DNA from: an uncultured beta proteobacterium
GTDB taxonomy: Bacteria; Pseudomonadota; Gammaproteobacteria; Burkholderiales; Burkholderiaceae_B
Reading direction: 5' to 3'
Assembly (NCBI GenBank): GCA_903865015.1
Contig: CAIPID010000254.1
Span: forward strand, 1-41,077
DNA length: 41,077 nt
The position numbers and the translations under genes are program-made. This document shows, in pieces, positions 21,985 through 32,944 of this stretch. Every line of letters begins with the position of its first letter. The stretch's first letter is position 1. The notes below the pieces were generated by a model, which made no database searches, had not been told where the DNA came from, and saw nothing but the letters and a program-made list of their open reading frames with translations.

Positions 21985-22216
21985 ATTGGGGTCGATACAG
22001 TCAGTACAAATTGAATAATTTTCGTTACAAATAGCTATATGGGGGTGTTTTCACTAATATCAAATCACAATTGAATGCTTGACGCTTTTATCAATTCTGA
22101 CGAATATCACGTTACGCACCCTATTTTGGGAGTGAAATACGCAGGAAAGCATTTATTTTGTTATTTCAATCAAGTGCTTTTCAAATAGTTTATACAACGA
22201 TTAAGAGGCAGTCCGA

Positions 22217-22447
22217 ATGTCAGACTCGACAAGCAATGGTCCTAAGGTCACTGGTACAGTTAAGTGGTTCAACGATGCCAAAGGTTTTGGCTTTGTGACA
22301 CCTGATAACGGTGGCGAAGATCTGTTTGCGCATTTTTCTGCGATCAACATGGATGGTTTCAAAACGCTTAAAGAAGGACAAAAAGTCGCGTTTGAAGTCA
22401 CCCAGGGTCAGAAAGGTAAGCAAGCAACAAATATAACCGCCGCGTAA
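22217..22447 (+). CDS. Cold-shock (CspA-family) protein
   Basis: 76 aa; [31 protein letters not shown]; preceded by AT-rich leader. Confidence 0.95.
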   Translation: MSDSTSNGPKVTGTVKWFNDAKGFGFVTPDNGGEDLFAHFSAINMDGFKTLKEGQKVAFEVTQGQKGKQATNITAA

Positions 22448-22482
22448 ACTGTTGGGGTGAATAACCCCATGGACGTTATGCG

Positions 22483-22956
22483 ATGAGTCAATTGCTTTTG
22501 TTTATAAGGCAGCGCACCCTTTCGGCTGCGCTGTTTGCGTTTGTATGCGCGTATGGATTGTCAGCGGTTTTCAATACGACCCCTGCGCTTGCCCAACCCC
22601 TACCAGTTAAAACCCTGACAGCGGGAATGCATGTCATCCAGGCCGAGGTCGCATCCAGCGATGCAACCCGGGCAAAAGGCCTGATGCACCGCAAAGAACT
22701 CGCGCCCAATAGCGGCATGCTGTTTGTGTTTGAACAACCCAATGTGCAGTGCTTCTGGATGCGCAACACACTCATCCCATTATCAATTGCTTTTATTCTG
22801 GATGACGGCACGATCGCCAACATCGCCGACATGGCACCGATGACAGAAAACTCGCACTGCTCCGTAGCTCCGGTACGCTATACGCTAGAGATGGAGCAAG
22901 GCTGGTTTGCTAAACACGGCATCACAGCAGGTAAAAAGATCTCCGGGATCCGTTAA
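22483..22956 (+). CDS. DUF192-family exported protein
   Basis: 157 aa; signal peptide; RAKGLMHRKELAPNSGMLFVFEQPNVQCFWMRNTLIPLSIAFI typical of DUF192. Confidence 0.88.
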   Translation: MSQLLLFIRQRTLSAALFAFVCAYGLSAVFNTTPALAQPLPVKTLTAGMHVIQAEVASSDATRAKGLMHRKELAPNSGMLFVFEQPNVQCFWMRNTLIPLSIAFILDDGTIANIADMAPMTENSHCSVAPVRYTLEMEQGWFAKHGITAGKKISGIR

Positions 22957-23025
22957 CCGACAGACCGAGTCGTTTTTTTATTTGTACACTCGATTTACAA
23001 GCACAAGTTAAACGCACAAAAAAAT

Positions 23026-23059
23026 GGGAGCCCAGTCAAACTGAAGCTCCCTTTTTTTT
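23026..23059. terminator. Intrinsic (likely bidirectional) terminator between the DUF192 gene and the thiolase
   Basis: GGGAGC CCAGTCAAACTGAA GCTCCC with inner CAGT/ACTG pairing; A-run on the left (23018-23024) and T8 on the right. Confidence 0.85.
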
Positions 23060-23097
23060 GCGTCATTTAGGCGCGCGTTAATTACTCGTGCTTTACA

Positions 23098-24303
23098 TCA
23101 CACGCGCTCGACGATCAGCGCAATACCCTGACCTACGCCAATACACATCGTACAAAGCGCGTAACGCCCGCCTGTGGCGTGCAATTGATGGACAGCTGTC
23201 ATGACCAGTCGCGCGCCACTTGCGCCCAGCGGATGACCTAACGCGATCGCACCGCCATTTGGGTTAACGCGCGGATCGTTGTCAGCCAGACCCAACAAAC
23301 GCAAGACCGCCAAACCCTGCGCAGCAAAAGCTTCGTTGAGCTCAATCACATCCATCTGATCAAGTGTCAAGCCCGCAAGCTTGAGAACTTTTTGAGTCGC
23401 GGGCGCAGGACCAATTCCCATGATGCGTGATTCGACACCAGCCGTAGCCATGGCCACGACGCGCGCGCGAGGCACCAGGCCATGCAGCGCAGCAGCACGT
23501 TCATTGGCTAACAGCATTGCAACAGCACCGTCGTTCACACCTGAAGCATTACCCGCGGTGACGGACCCGCCTTCTCGCACAACGCCTTTCAGTTTTGCAA
23601 GAGTCTCCAGACTGGTCTGACGTGGATGCTCGTCACGATTGACGATGATTGCATCGCCTTTTTTCTGGGCGATTGTGACAGGCGAAATTTCGCTATCGAA
23701 AAAGCCGGCTTTTTGTGCCGATGCGGTTTTTTCCTGGCTCGCCATTGCGAATAAATCCTGATCTTCGCGCGAGACCTTGAACTGATCCGCTACATTTTCT
23801 GCAGTCTCGGGCATCGAGTCCACACCATGCATGGCTTTCATCTGTTTATTGATAAAGCGCCAGCCGATCGTTGTGTCAAAAATCGCAGCACTACGCGAAA
23901 AAGCTGAATCGGCCTTACCCATGACAAACGGCGCGCGCGTCATGCTCTCAACGCCACCGGCCATCATGAAAGACGTGTCACCCGCACGAATGGCGCGTGC
24001 TGCAGTACCAATCGCATCCATGCCTGAACCGCACAAGCGGTTAATCGTGCCACCCGGGACGTCGATCGGCAAACCTGCCAGCATTGTGGCCATACGTGCC
24101 ACGTTACGATTGTCCTCTCCAGCCTGGTTGGCACAGCCCATCAGCGCATCATCAAGTTGCTCCCATTTGACCTTGGGATTGCGCTCCATCAAGGCACGAA
24201 TCGGTATCGCCAGTAGATCGTCAGGACGAACCGAAGCCAGGGCTCCACCATAACGGCCGAAGGGGGTACGCATTGCATCGCAAATCAGGGCATCGTTGCT
24301 CAT
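23098..24303 (-). CDS. Acetyl-CoA acetyltransferase-family thiolase (beta-ketoadipyl-CoA thiolase-like)
   Basis: Start taken at MSNDALICDAMRTPFGRYGG (ATG 24303). NRLCGSGMDAI, NEAFAAQ, NPNGGAIALGHPLGASGAR, LCTMCIGVGQGIA. Confidence 0.9.
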   Translation of the reverse strand: MSNDALICDAMRTPFGRYGGALASVRPDDLLAIPIRALMERNPKVKWEQLDDALMGCANQAGEDNRNVARMATMLAGLPIDVPGGTINRLCGSGMDAIGTAARAIRAGDTSFMMAGGVESMTRAPFVMGKADSAFSRSAAIFDTTIGWRFINKQMKAMHGVDSMPETAENVADQFKVSREDQDLFAMASQEKTASAQKAGFFDSEISPVTIAQKKGDAIIVNRDEHPRQTSLETLAKLKGVVREGGSVTAGNASGVNDGAVAMLLANERAAALHGLVPRARVVAMATAGVESRIMGIGPAPATQKVLKLAGLTLDQMDVIELNEAFAAQGLAVLRLLGLADNDPRVNPNGGAIALGHPLGASGARLVMTAVHQLHATGGRYALCTMCIGVGQGIALIVERV

Positions 24304-24370
24304 GTCTCTATTCCTGCTGGTTGTGTTTGAGTGGCGTAATCTTATCGCATCAGATCGCTTGGCCAAAATG

Positions 24371-24396
24371 AAAAAACCGGCACGAGGCCGGCTTTT
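24371..24396 (-). terminator. Intrinsic terminator downstream of sodB
   Basis: Minus strand AAAAGCCGGCCTCGTGCCGGTTTTTT: GCCGG/CCGGC stem followed by T6. Confidence 0.85.
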
Positions 24397-24423
24397 AATG
24401 CGCTTTATCAAATCGGGTTGAAA

Positions 24424-25002
24424 TTAACCCAGATTTTTAGCTGCAAATGCCCAATTCGCCAAAGTCCAGAAACTTTCGAGGTACTTAGGACGAGCATTGC
24501 GGTAATCGATGTAATAGGCGTGTTCCCAGACATCACAGGTCAACAAAGGTACATCAGCGGTTGTCAGCGGTGTCGCTGCGTTGCTAGTGTTGACGATATC
24601 AAGTGAACCGTCAGGCTTTTTAACAAGCCATGTCCAGCCTGAACCGAAGTTACCAGCGGCTGATTTGTTGAATGCTTCTTTAAAAGCAGCAACGCTACCC
24701 CATTTGGCATTGATGGCATCAGCCAGCTTGCCTGTTGGCTCGCCACCGGCATTAGGTGCCATGCTGTTCCAGTAGAACGTGTGGTTCCAAACCTGAGCCG
24801 CGTTGTTAAACACGCCACCAGAAGATTTCTTAACGATTTCTTCGAGTGATGCCGACTCAAATTCCGTACCAGGAATCAGGTTGTTGAGGTTGGTCACATA
24901 GGTCTGATGATGCTTACCATAGTGAAACTCAAGTGTTTCTTTTGAAATTGTGGGTGCCAGGGCATCCATGGCATAGGGCAAAGCTGGCAGAGTATGGGCC
25001 AT
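24424..25002 (-). CDS. sodB: Superoxide dismutase (Fe-type)
   Basis: 192 aa; [56 protein letters not shown]. Confidence 0.94.
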   Translation of the reverse strand: MAHTLPALPYAMDALAPTISKETLEFHYGKHHQTYVTNLNNLIPGTEFESASLEEIVKKSSGGVFNNAAQVWNHTFYWNSMAPNAGGEPTGKLADAINAKWGSVAAFKEAFNKSAAGNFGSGWTWLVKKPDGSLDIVNTSNAATPLTTADVPLLTCDVWEHAYYIDYRNARPKYLESFWTLANWAFAAKNLG

Positions 25003-25077
25003 TGCAAAATCCTCTTAAATTGGGGTGGGACGAATAACTTACCTATTGTATCGGAGCGCAGGCAAAAACGGACAGTC

Positions 25078-26418
25078 TTAATCCGCACGCACATGCACCA
25101 CGCCTTTGGCCAGCGTCAAATCGAGTGACTGACCTGACTCGACCCGACCAGCATCGCGCAATATCGAGCCATCCCGAGCCTGCACAATCGCATAACCACG
25201 CCCCAGCGTGTGCTCGGGACTTAACGCCCTAAGCTGCGCTTGCGCATGCTCCAGACGCGCTGCACGCAAGTCAAGTAGCCTGCGCTGCGCTTGAACCATG
25301 TTTAGAGAAAGACGGGCGAGGCTCGCACGCGCAGGCGTCACATCGGGTAGACGAGCAGCCAGTCTCGCCACCACCCGCTCTTGACGGCTCACACGCATTT
25401 GGGCGTATCGCTGCCAGGCGCTCGACATTCTATAGACCAGGCTTTGGATCTTTTCCTGCTGATGCGCCAGACGCTGGATAGGCGAGACAAGCGCCGCAGA
25501 GGCGCGATCCACGCGCTGATAGAAACGATCTATCTGGCGTTGAACCTGATCAACCAAGACATCATGCGCGCGTGCAACACGGTCAAGCAATACGGCCCGC
25601 GTGACACAGGCAAGCTCAGCGGCGGCCGTCGGGGTTGGCGCACGCAGATCCGCCACAAAATCGGCAATCGTAAAATCAGTTTCGTGGCCCACCCCAGATA
25701 TCACCGGGATCACACTCGAGGCGATATCTCTGGCGAGCGCCTCATCATTAAAACTCCAGAGGTCTTCAATGCTCCCTCCACCTCGGACCATCAGAATCGT
25801 GTCCACTTCATTTCTTTCATTGGCACGTGCCAGAGCTTGTCTGAGTTGAATCGCGGCATCCATACCCTGTACGGGTGAAGGATAAATAATCACAGGGACA
25901 TGGGGGGCGCGGCGCGCCAGCGCGGTCAGCACATCACGCAATGCGGCCGCCCCAAGAGAGGTAATCACCCCAATCGCCTTGGGGAAAGCAGCGATCGGTC
26001 TTTTTACATCGGCATCGAACATCCCTTCTGATGCGAGCTTAGACTTGAGCGCGAGAAAAGCCTCAAATAATGACCCCAGACCGGCACGACGCATATTCTC
26101 AACCTGAAGCTGGTATTCACCACGCGCTTCATAGAGCGTGACACGACCACGCAGCTCTACTGAATCACCAGACTTCGGGATAAATCCAATCGCCGCAGCA
26201 CGGCTTCTGAACATTACGGCGCGCACCGAGGCCGCTTGATCCTTTAATGTGAAATACCAGTGCCCCGAAGAAGCTTGCGTAAAGTTGGAGATTTCACCTC
26301 GCACCCAAGTAGATACGAAGCTTTGTTCGAGCAAACGTGACACGGCTTGATTTAACTGCGTAACAGTCAGGATATCCCGTGAATACAGCTGCTCTGTGAC
26401 TTGACTTTCAATTGTCAT
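25078..26418 (-). CDS. xseA: Exodeoxyribonuclease VII large subunit
   Basis: Start taken at MTIESQVTEQ (ATG 26418). LNQAVSRLLEQSFVSTWVRGEISNF, HWYFTLKD, RGGGSIEDLWSFNDE, GVGHETDFTIADFVAD. Confidence 0.94.
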   Translation of the reverse strand: MTIESQVTEQLYSRDILTVTQLNQAVSRLLEQSFVSTWVRGEISNFTQASSGHWYFTLKDQAASVRAVMFRSRAAAIGFIPKSGDSVELRGRVTLYEARGEYQLQVENMRRAGLGSLFEAFLALKSKLASEGMFDADVKRPIAAFPKAIGVITSLGAAALRDVLTALARRAPHVPVIIYPSPVQGMDAAIQLRQALARANERNEVDTILMVRGGGSIEDLWSFNDEALARDIASSVIPVISGVGHETDFTIADFVADLRAPTPTAAAELACVTRAVLLDRVARAHDVLVDQVQRQIDRFYQRVDRASAALVSPIQRLAHQQEKIQSLVYRMSSAWQRYAQMRVSRQERVVARLAARLPDVTPARASLARLSLNMVQAQRRLLDLRAARLEHAQAQLRALSPEHTLGRGYAIVQARDGSILRDAGRVESGQSLDLTLAKGVVHVRAD

Positions 26419-26635
26419 GAGGCTCTCGCAGCATAATGTGTCCACAGGCTGAGGTTTTTATTCGCAAGTCACTGAGAGACATGAAAAAAATTAAATACAT
26501 GAAAAAATCCATAACAAAAGACTCGTAACTAATTGATAAATATATAAATTAGTAAATATTACATTTTTATGATCAGTTTTTGAGCACCACTAGCGTAGCG
26601 AGTGTTTGACCACCTATGCGAAGATGCACACAGAA

Positions 26636-26658
26636 TTATCCACAGCTTCTGTGGATAG
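26636..26658. promoter_or_regulatory. Pair of inverted DnaA boxes
   Basis: TTATCCACA (26636-26644) and TGTGGATAG (26650-26658), forming the perfect palindrome TATCCACAG-CTT-CTGTGGATA. Confidence 0.7.
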
Positions 26659-26767
26659 ATTTTCAAAGTGATCCTTCGCTTGCCAGACAGGCTCCTGCCC
26701 CCTTACGATGTCGTCATTATCGATGACATCCGGTCAAGCATTCCTTTTCACTCTCTGAGGTTATCCA

Positions 26768-27364
26768 TTGCAGTCTATCTTTTCTGAAGCAGGTTGGCCG
26801 ATTTTTCTGCTCCTGGCACTCTCCATAGCAGGCCTGGCTATCATTATTGAACGCTCACTGAGCTTGCAGACGCGCCGCATCTGCCCCCCTGAGCTGAGCG
26901 CTCAGGTTTTGCAAATGGTCCGTGCCGGACAAGATCTCCCCACCAATCTGGATAAACTCCAGGCTACATCGCCACTCGGTCAAATCTTGGCTCAGCTGGT
27001 CCGTAAAAAGCACCTGCCTGAAGCCGAACGCAGACTCTGTGTTGAGGACGTTGGCCGTGATGTCGCGCACACCCTGCAACGCTACCTCCCAGCGCTGGCA
27101 ACAGTTGCGACCATCGCACCACTGCTCGGTTTGTTTGGCACGGTTGTCGGCATGATAGAAATCTTCGCCGCCTATAGGCCAGACGGATCCGACCCCACTA
27201 TGCTTGCACGGGGAATTTCCGTTGCGTTGTACAACACTGGTTTTGGTATCCTGATCGCCATTCCCTGCATGATTGCGCACCGCTTGTTTAAATCCCGCGT
27301 CGAAGCACTTTTGCTGCGTATGGAGCAATCTGCAAGACGTCTGAATGACGCACTACAGGCCTGA
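26768..27364 (+). CDS. exbB: MotA/TolQ/ExbB proton channel family protein
   Basis: 198 aa; TTG start; APLLGLFGTVVGMIEIF, ISVALYNTGFGILIAIP. Confidence 0.88.
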   Translation: MQSIFSEAGWPIFLLLALSIAGLAIIIERSLSLQTRRICPPELSAQVLQMVRAGQDLPTNLDKLQATSPLGQILAQLVRKKHLPEAERRLCVEDVGRDVAHTLQRYLPALATVATIAPLLGLFGTVVGMIEIFAAYRPDGSDPTMLARGISVALYNTGFGILIAIPCMIAHRLFKSRVEALLLRMEQSARRLNDALQA

Positions 27365-27369
27365 ATGTA

Positions 27370-27780
27370 ATGCGATTCAGACAAAATAATTCAGACGACT
27401 CACCAGAAATCAACCTGATTCCACTGATTGATGTATTGCTTGTGATGCTGATCTTTCTAGCAGCTACGACCACATTCACCAGGCAAGGAGCACTCAAAAT
27501 CATGCTCCCACGTGCAGATGCGGAAAAACAAACGCAAACAACCATCGACATCACCATCAGTCAGGATGGTCGTTATGCGGTCGGCGATCGTCTGGTCGAC
27601 GGGGCAGATATCCTGTCGCTGACCGAAGCGTTACGAGAAGCCAAAAAAGATCAGCAGGATCCAATTGTGATCATTTATGCTGATGCGATGGCCTCACACC
27701 AGTTTGTCATGACCGCCATGCAGGCCGCACGCTCGGCCGGAATAGGTAAAGTCCATTTCGCCACACAGGCCGGCGATTGA
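27370..27780 (+). CDS. exbD: ExbD/TolR family biopolymer transport protein
   Basis: 136 aa; EINLIPLIDVLLVMLIFLAATTTF. Confidence 0.9.
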   Translation: MRFRQNNSDDSPEINLIPLIDVLLVMLIFLAATTTFTRQGALKIMLPRADAEKQTQTTIDITISQDGRYAVGDRLVDGADILSLTEALREAKKDQQDPIVIIYADAMASHQFVMTAMQAARSAGIGKVHFATQAGD

Positions 27781-27803
27781 GGCGCGCAGATTTCCAAACA
27801 AGG

Positions 27804-28871
27804 ATGAGCCAATGGCTACATCGCCAGTGGCTGACACGTGGCTGGCTATCCGTACTGATGCGTCCTTTTTCCTGGGTTGTACTGATCATTCTTGCGATGA
27901 GAAAAAAATCTTATCTTTATTTCCCAAGCAGGATTTATCAGGCTCGCGTGCCAGTATTAGTCATTGGCAATATCTACGTTGGCGGAACAGGTAAAACGCC
28001 TGTTGTGATCGCGCTGGTGAAAGCGCTGACACAAAAAGGCTGGCACCCAGGCGTCATCAGTCGCGGCTATGGCGTTGAAATCGGTGTCACACCGCGCATC
28101 GGCCAAGGCGTGCTCGCACCCGATCATTTTGGCGATGAACCGGCCTTGATCGCAAGCCAAACAGGTGCACCAATTGCGGTACATCCTAATCGTAAAAAAG
28201 CGATTGAGGCGTTGCTTGCTTACGCACCCGAAACGGACCTGATTGTTTCTGATGATGGACTGCAACATCTGGCACTGGCCAGAAATCTGGAAATTATTGT
28301 TCAGGATCAGCGTTTGGTAGGCAATGGCTGTGTCATGCCGGCAGGCCCATTACGAGAAACCATCGACAGACTTGAGTACGTGCACGCGATCGTGACCAAC
28401 GTTGCTCAACGCGACTTGCTTGGACAAAGCGACTTCACTCGCCCAAGCGGCGGAGTCACAACGCTCCCCAAAACAACCAATATGGCCCTTCAAATTGGCT
28501 TATTCAGAAACCTCAAGCATCATCAAACCCTGACAGTGACTCAATTTCAAGATCTAATTTTCGGACAGTCTCTGGCAGCCGCCGCCGGTATTGGTGCACC
28601 AGAGCGGTTCTTCGAGAGTTTGAGATCCAAGGGCTTCGTCTTGAACGAAACGCTCGCGCTACCCGATCACCACAGCTTTACAGCCAATACTTTTTTTAGC
28701 CTCCAATCTCGTCACATCCTCATTACGGCTAAAGACGCCATCAAGTGCGAGCATCTCCAGGATGAGCGCTTGTGGGTCGTGGAAGTAGATGCGGTTTTTT
28801 CAGATCCGGAATTTACTGACTGGCTGAGCCAGGCGCTACGCACTGATTGCACAGACGCACCCCTACACTAA
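27804..28871 (+). CDS. lpxK: Tetraacyldisaccharide 4'-kinase
   Basis: Start taken at MSQWLHRQW (ORF also has TTG at 27777). [40 protein letters not shown]. Confidence 0.92.
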   Translation: MSQWLHRQWLTRGWLSVLMRPFSWVVLIILAMRKKSYLYFPSRIYQARVPVLVIGNIYVGGTGKTPVVIALVKALTQKGWHPGVISRGYGVEIGVTPRIGQGVLAPDHFGDEPALIASQTGAPIAVHPNRKKAIEALLAYAPETDLIVSDDGLQHLALARNLEIIVQDQRLVGNGCVMPAGPLRETIDRLEYVHAIVTNVAQRDLLGQSDFTRPSGGVTTLPKTTNMALQIGLFRNLKHHQTLTVTQFQDLIFGQSLAAAAGIGAPERFFESLRSKGFVLNETLALPDHHSFTANTFFSLQSRHILITAKDAIKCEHLQDERLWVVEVDAVFSDPEFTDWLSQALRTDCTDAPLH

Positions 28872-28894
28872 CGCCGAGTGGATACAATAAGGCT

Positions 28895-29092
28895 ATGGAA
28901 ACAAGACTACTCAACATCCTCGTGTGCCCTCTTTGCAAGGGTCCGCTCACTGCTAACACCCAGCATACCGAGCTCATTTGCAAAGCGGATCAGCTAGCTT
29001 TCCCAGTGCGAGACGGTATACCTGTCATGCTGACCACCGAAGCGCGCGCGCTCGACGATACACACGCAACGACAGACGCAGACGCAGTATGA
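28895..29092 (+). CDS. Trm112/YcaR-family small protein
   Basis: [18 protein letters not shown]...[28 protein letters not shown] 28895. Confidence 0.92.
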   Translation: METRLLNILVCPLCKGPLTANTQHTELICKADQLAFPVRDGIPVMLTTEARALDDTHATTDADAV

Positions 29093-29865
29093 GCGGCTTT
29101 GTAGTCATTATCCCGGCACGCGCCGCCTCGACACGCCTGCCCGGAAAAATGCTCGCCGACCTCGCAGGAAAACCAATGGTTGTGCGCGTTGCAGAGCGTG
29201 CAAAGGCCTCCGCCGCCAATCGGGTGGTGATTGCTTGTGATCATCCAGATATCGCGCAGGCATGCCTGGAGCATGGCGTCGAGTATCTGATGACCCGCGT
29301 GGACCACCCAAGCGGCACTGACCGGCTTGCTGAGGCGGCAAGCTTACTGAATTTGCAGGATGACGACATCGTCGTCAACGTCCAGGGTGACGAGCCTTTA
29401 ATTGATCCCGCGCTGATTGATAGCGTCGCGGCCCTCCTGGCACGTGATCCCATAGCATCGATTGCGACCTGTGCTGCGCCAATCCCTACGGCAGCAAATT
29501 TTTTTAATCCAAACATCGTAAAGGTTGTTTGTGACGCATCGGATCATGCGCTCTACTTTTCGCGTGCCCCGATCCCATGGCGCAGGGATGCACCTGCGCA
29601 TCCGGCTCAAAGCAGTGGTTTTTCTGTGCCTGCGCTCCACCATATCGGTATGTATGCCTATCGCGTAAGTTTTTTACGTCAGTACCCTGGCTTGCCGTCG
29701 GGTACGCTTGAGCGTCTGGAATCTCTTGAGCAACTGCGCGCGCTTGAGCACGGTTTTAAAATTGCGGTACAAACGATTAACAGCCACCCAGGTGCGGGAG
29801 TAGATACACCCGAAGATCTGATCCGGGTACGCAGTTTGTTTGAGAATCAAGCAACATCCGGGTAA
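29089..29865 (+). CDS. kdsB: 3-deoxy-manno-octulosonate cytidylyltransferase
   Basis: ATG 29089; [60 protein letters not shown]. Confidence 0.95.
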   Translation: MSGFVVIIPARAASTRLPGKMLADLAGKPMVVRVAERAKASAANRVVIACDHPDIAQACLEHGVEYLMTRVDHPSGTDRLAEAASLLNLQDDDIVVNVQGDEPLIDPALIDSVAALLARDPIASIATCAAPIPTAANFFNPNIVKVVCDASDHALYFSRAPIPWRRDAPAHPAQSSGFSVPALHHIGMYAYRVSFLRQYPGLPSGTLERLESLEQLRALEHGFKIAVQTINSHPGAGVDTPEDLIRVRSLFENQATSG

Positions 29866-29910
29866 GTCATTAGGAGTTCGCCCTGCAAGACGTGCTGCGA
29901 TGCGGCATAA

Positions 29911-30603
<693 letters not shown>

Positions 30604-30605
30604 TC

Positions 30606-31364
30606 ATGGATATTGCAAATAAAGTTTTCATCGTCACCGGCGGCGCTTCAGGGCTCGGCGCAGGCACAGCAAAAATGCTGACACAGCATGGCGCACGCGT
30701 TCTGCTGGCGGACTTACAGGACGAGGCGGGCGAAGCACTCGCAAAAGAACTCGGACAGCGTTACATCCATTGCAACGTGACCCAAGAACAGGACGCCCAG
30801 GCTGCTGTGGCAGCGGCCCTCGAAATGGGCAAGCTCTTTGGACTGGTCAATTGCGCGGGTGTTGCACCGGCAGCCAAAACGGTTGGCAAAAACGGCGCTC
30901 ATGCCCTCGATCTGTTTCAAAAAGTTGTCAGCATCAATCTGATCGGCACATTCAACATGATTCGCGTGGCCTCCGAAGCCATGAGCAAAAATGACACGGA
31001 GCCGAGCGGTGAGCGTGGTGTGCTGATCAATACAGCCTCGGTCGCCGCCTACGACGGACAGATCGGCCAGGCGGCGTATGCGGCTTCCAAAGCAGGGGTT
31101 GTCGGTATGACATTGCCTGTCGCCCGCGACCTTGCACCATTGGGCATACGCTGTGTGACCATTGCGCCCGGCATTTTTGGTACTCCCATGATTTTTGGTA
31201 TGCCACAGCCCGTTCAAGACTCGCTCGCTGCAAGCATCCCATTCCCTTCGCGTCTGGGCCGTCCTGAAGACTACGCCAAACTCGTGCATCAGATCATCAC
31301 CAACGAAATGCTTAACGGTGAAACCATTCGTCTGGATGGCGCGATCCGTATGCCCCCACGATGA
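30606..31364 (+). CDS. Short-chain dehydrogenase (3-hydroxyacyl-CoA dehydrogenase type II-like)
   Basis: 252 aa; TGGASGLGAGTA, NCAGVAPA, YAASKAGVVGMTLPVARDLAPLGIRCVTIAPG. Confidence 0.9.
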   Translation: MDIANKVFIVTGGASGLGAGTAKMLTQHGARVLLADLQDEAGEALAKELGQRYIHCNVTQEQDAQAAVAAALEMGKLFGLVNCAGVAPAAKTVGKNGAHALDLFQKVVSINLIGTFNMIRVASEAMSKNDTEPSGERGVLINTASVAAYDGQIGQAAYAASKAGVVGMTLPVARDLAPLGIRCVTIAPGIFGTPMIFGMPQPVQDSLAASIPFPSRLGRPEDYAKLVHQIITNEMLNGETIRLDGAIRMPPR

Positions 31365-32944
31365 GCTTGTTGCGCGCCGCAGCAACAGTCAGCAGTCTGA
31401 CGTTGCTCTCTCGTATAACGGGTCTGGCGCGCGACATCATCATTGCCCGCGCCTTTGGTGCGGGCGCCCTGACCGATGCCTTCTGGGTTGCCTTCCGAAT
31501 TCCAAACTTATTACGCAGGCTGTTCGCCGAGGGTGCGTTCGCTCAGGCTTTCGTACCTATTCTCGGAGAAGTGCGCAATAAACACAAATCAGACGCAGTA
31601 AAAATCCTACTCGACCGTGTCGCCCTCACCTTGTTTTTCGTATTGTGTCTGGTTGCGTTGGTCGGGATCCTTGGTGCGCCCTGGGTGGTGATGACGATGG
31701 CGAGCGGCCTGACCGACCCCAGTCGTGCGGATGATTTTCTGGCTGCCGTCTGGATGACTCGCGTGATGTTTCCATACATCATCTGCATGTCGCTCATTGC
31801 CTTTGCTTCGGGTGTACTCAATACCTGGCGACACTTTGCCGTCCCAGCGTTTACGCCCGTCCTACTCAACCTGTGCATGATTGCGGCCAGTCTGCTGCTC
31901 ACGCCTTTATTAAGTCAGCCTATTTACGCGCTTGCCATCGGCGTGATGTGCGGAGGTATCGCTCAGCTGACCGTGCAGTGGATCGCGCTCTCAAAACTTG
32001 GTTTACGCCCCAGGTTCTCATGGCGTATTGGCCAAGCCATCAAAGACCCAATCGTGCGTCGCATTATGAAACAAATGCTACCTGCCACGCTCGGCGTATC
32101 GGTGGCTCAGATATCTCTGCTGATTAACACCAACATTGCCACCTGGCTTGCAGCCGGGAGCGTAACCTGGCTGTCATTTGCTGACCGCCTGATGGAGTTT
32201 CCCACTGCGCTGCTTGGTGTCGCGCTCGGCACAGTCCTATTGCCCAGCCTTGCCAAAGCAAACAAAGAAGCTTCTGGTGAGCAATACAGCGCAATGCTGG
32301 ACTGGGGACTACGACTTGTACTGCTGCTGGGACTGCCCGCCGCCGTCTCGATGGTTCTGATTTCTGACGGCATGGTCGCCACGCTTTTTCATTACGGCGC
32401 ATTTAATGCCGCTGACGTTGCCCAAACGCGCTCGGCGGTCATGGCCTACTCAGTCGGGCTGGTGGGATTGCTAATGGTCAAAATTCTCGCGCCCGGGTTT
32501 TACGCCAAGCAAAACATCCGTACCCCAGTCAAAATTGCAATCGTGGTGCTGATCGCAACCCAGCTCCTCAATCTAGTTCTGGTGCCAAGGCTTGCCCATG
32601 CAGGTCTGGCCCTCGCCATTGGGCTCGGGGGCTGTCTGAACGCCCTAGCCTTGTTGATTGGCTTGCGCAGACAAGGGATCTACACACCAGGCTCAGGATG
32701 GATTAAATTCCTCTCCAAGCAGGTTGTGGCACTGGTTTTCATGTCGGTGCCACTTGCGTTAAGTGCGCACTACCTAGACTGGATTGCCCTTCAGGCGCAC
32801 CCAGCGCTTCGCGTACTGGCGCTCGGACTGGTTCTGACTGGCGCCATGGTGGTCTATCTCGGAATTCTGATGCTGCTTGGCCTGCGTCCGAATGACTTCA
32901 GGCGCGCGCCACGCACAATAACAGTTGGCAAAATAGCAGCTTGA
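31361..32944 (+). CDS. murJ: Lipid II flippase MurJ (MviN)
   Basis: 527 aa; LLSRITGLARDIIIARAFGAGALTDAFWVAFRIPNLLRRLFAEGAFAQAFVP; polytopic. Confidence 0.95.
   Translation: MSLLRAAATVSSLTLLSRITGLARDIIIARAFGAGALTDAFWVAFRIPNLLRRLFAEGAFAQAFVPILGEVRNKHKSDAVKILLDRVALTLFFVLCLVALVGILGAPWVVMTMASGLTDPSRADDFLAAVWMTRVMFPYIICMSLIAFASGVLNTWRHFAVPAFTPVLLNLCMIAASLLLTPLLSQPIYALAIGVMCGGIAQLTVQWIALSKLGLRPRFSWRIGQAIKDPIVRRIMKQMLPATLGVSVAQISLLINTNIATWLAAGSVTWLSFADRLMEFPTALLGVALGTVLLPSLAKANKEASGEQYSAMLDWGLRLVLLLGLPAAVSMVLISDGMVATLFHYGAFNAADVAQTRSAVMAYSVGLVGLLMVKILAPGFYAKQNIRTPVKIAIVVLIATQLLNLVLVPRLAHAGLALAIGLGGCLNALALLIGLRRQGIYTPGSGWIKFLSKQVVALVFMSVPLALSAHYLDWIALQAHPALRVLALGLVLTGAMVVYLGILMLLGLRPNDFRRAPRTITVGKIAA

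Noticed and set aside
26446-26767. Calling this intergenic region the chromosomal oriC
   Set aside because: Only two good DnaA boxes, few GATC sites and no dnaA/dnaN/rpmH nearby; a few lines of base counting showed no clear skew change. Kept only as a DnaA-box finding.
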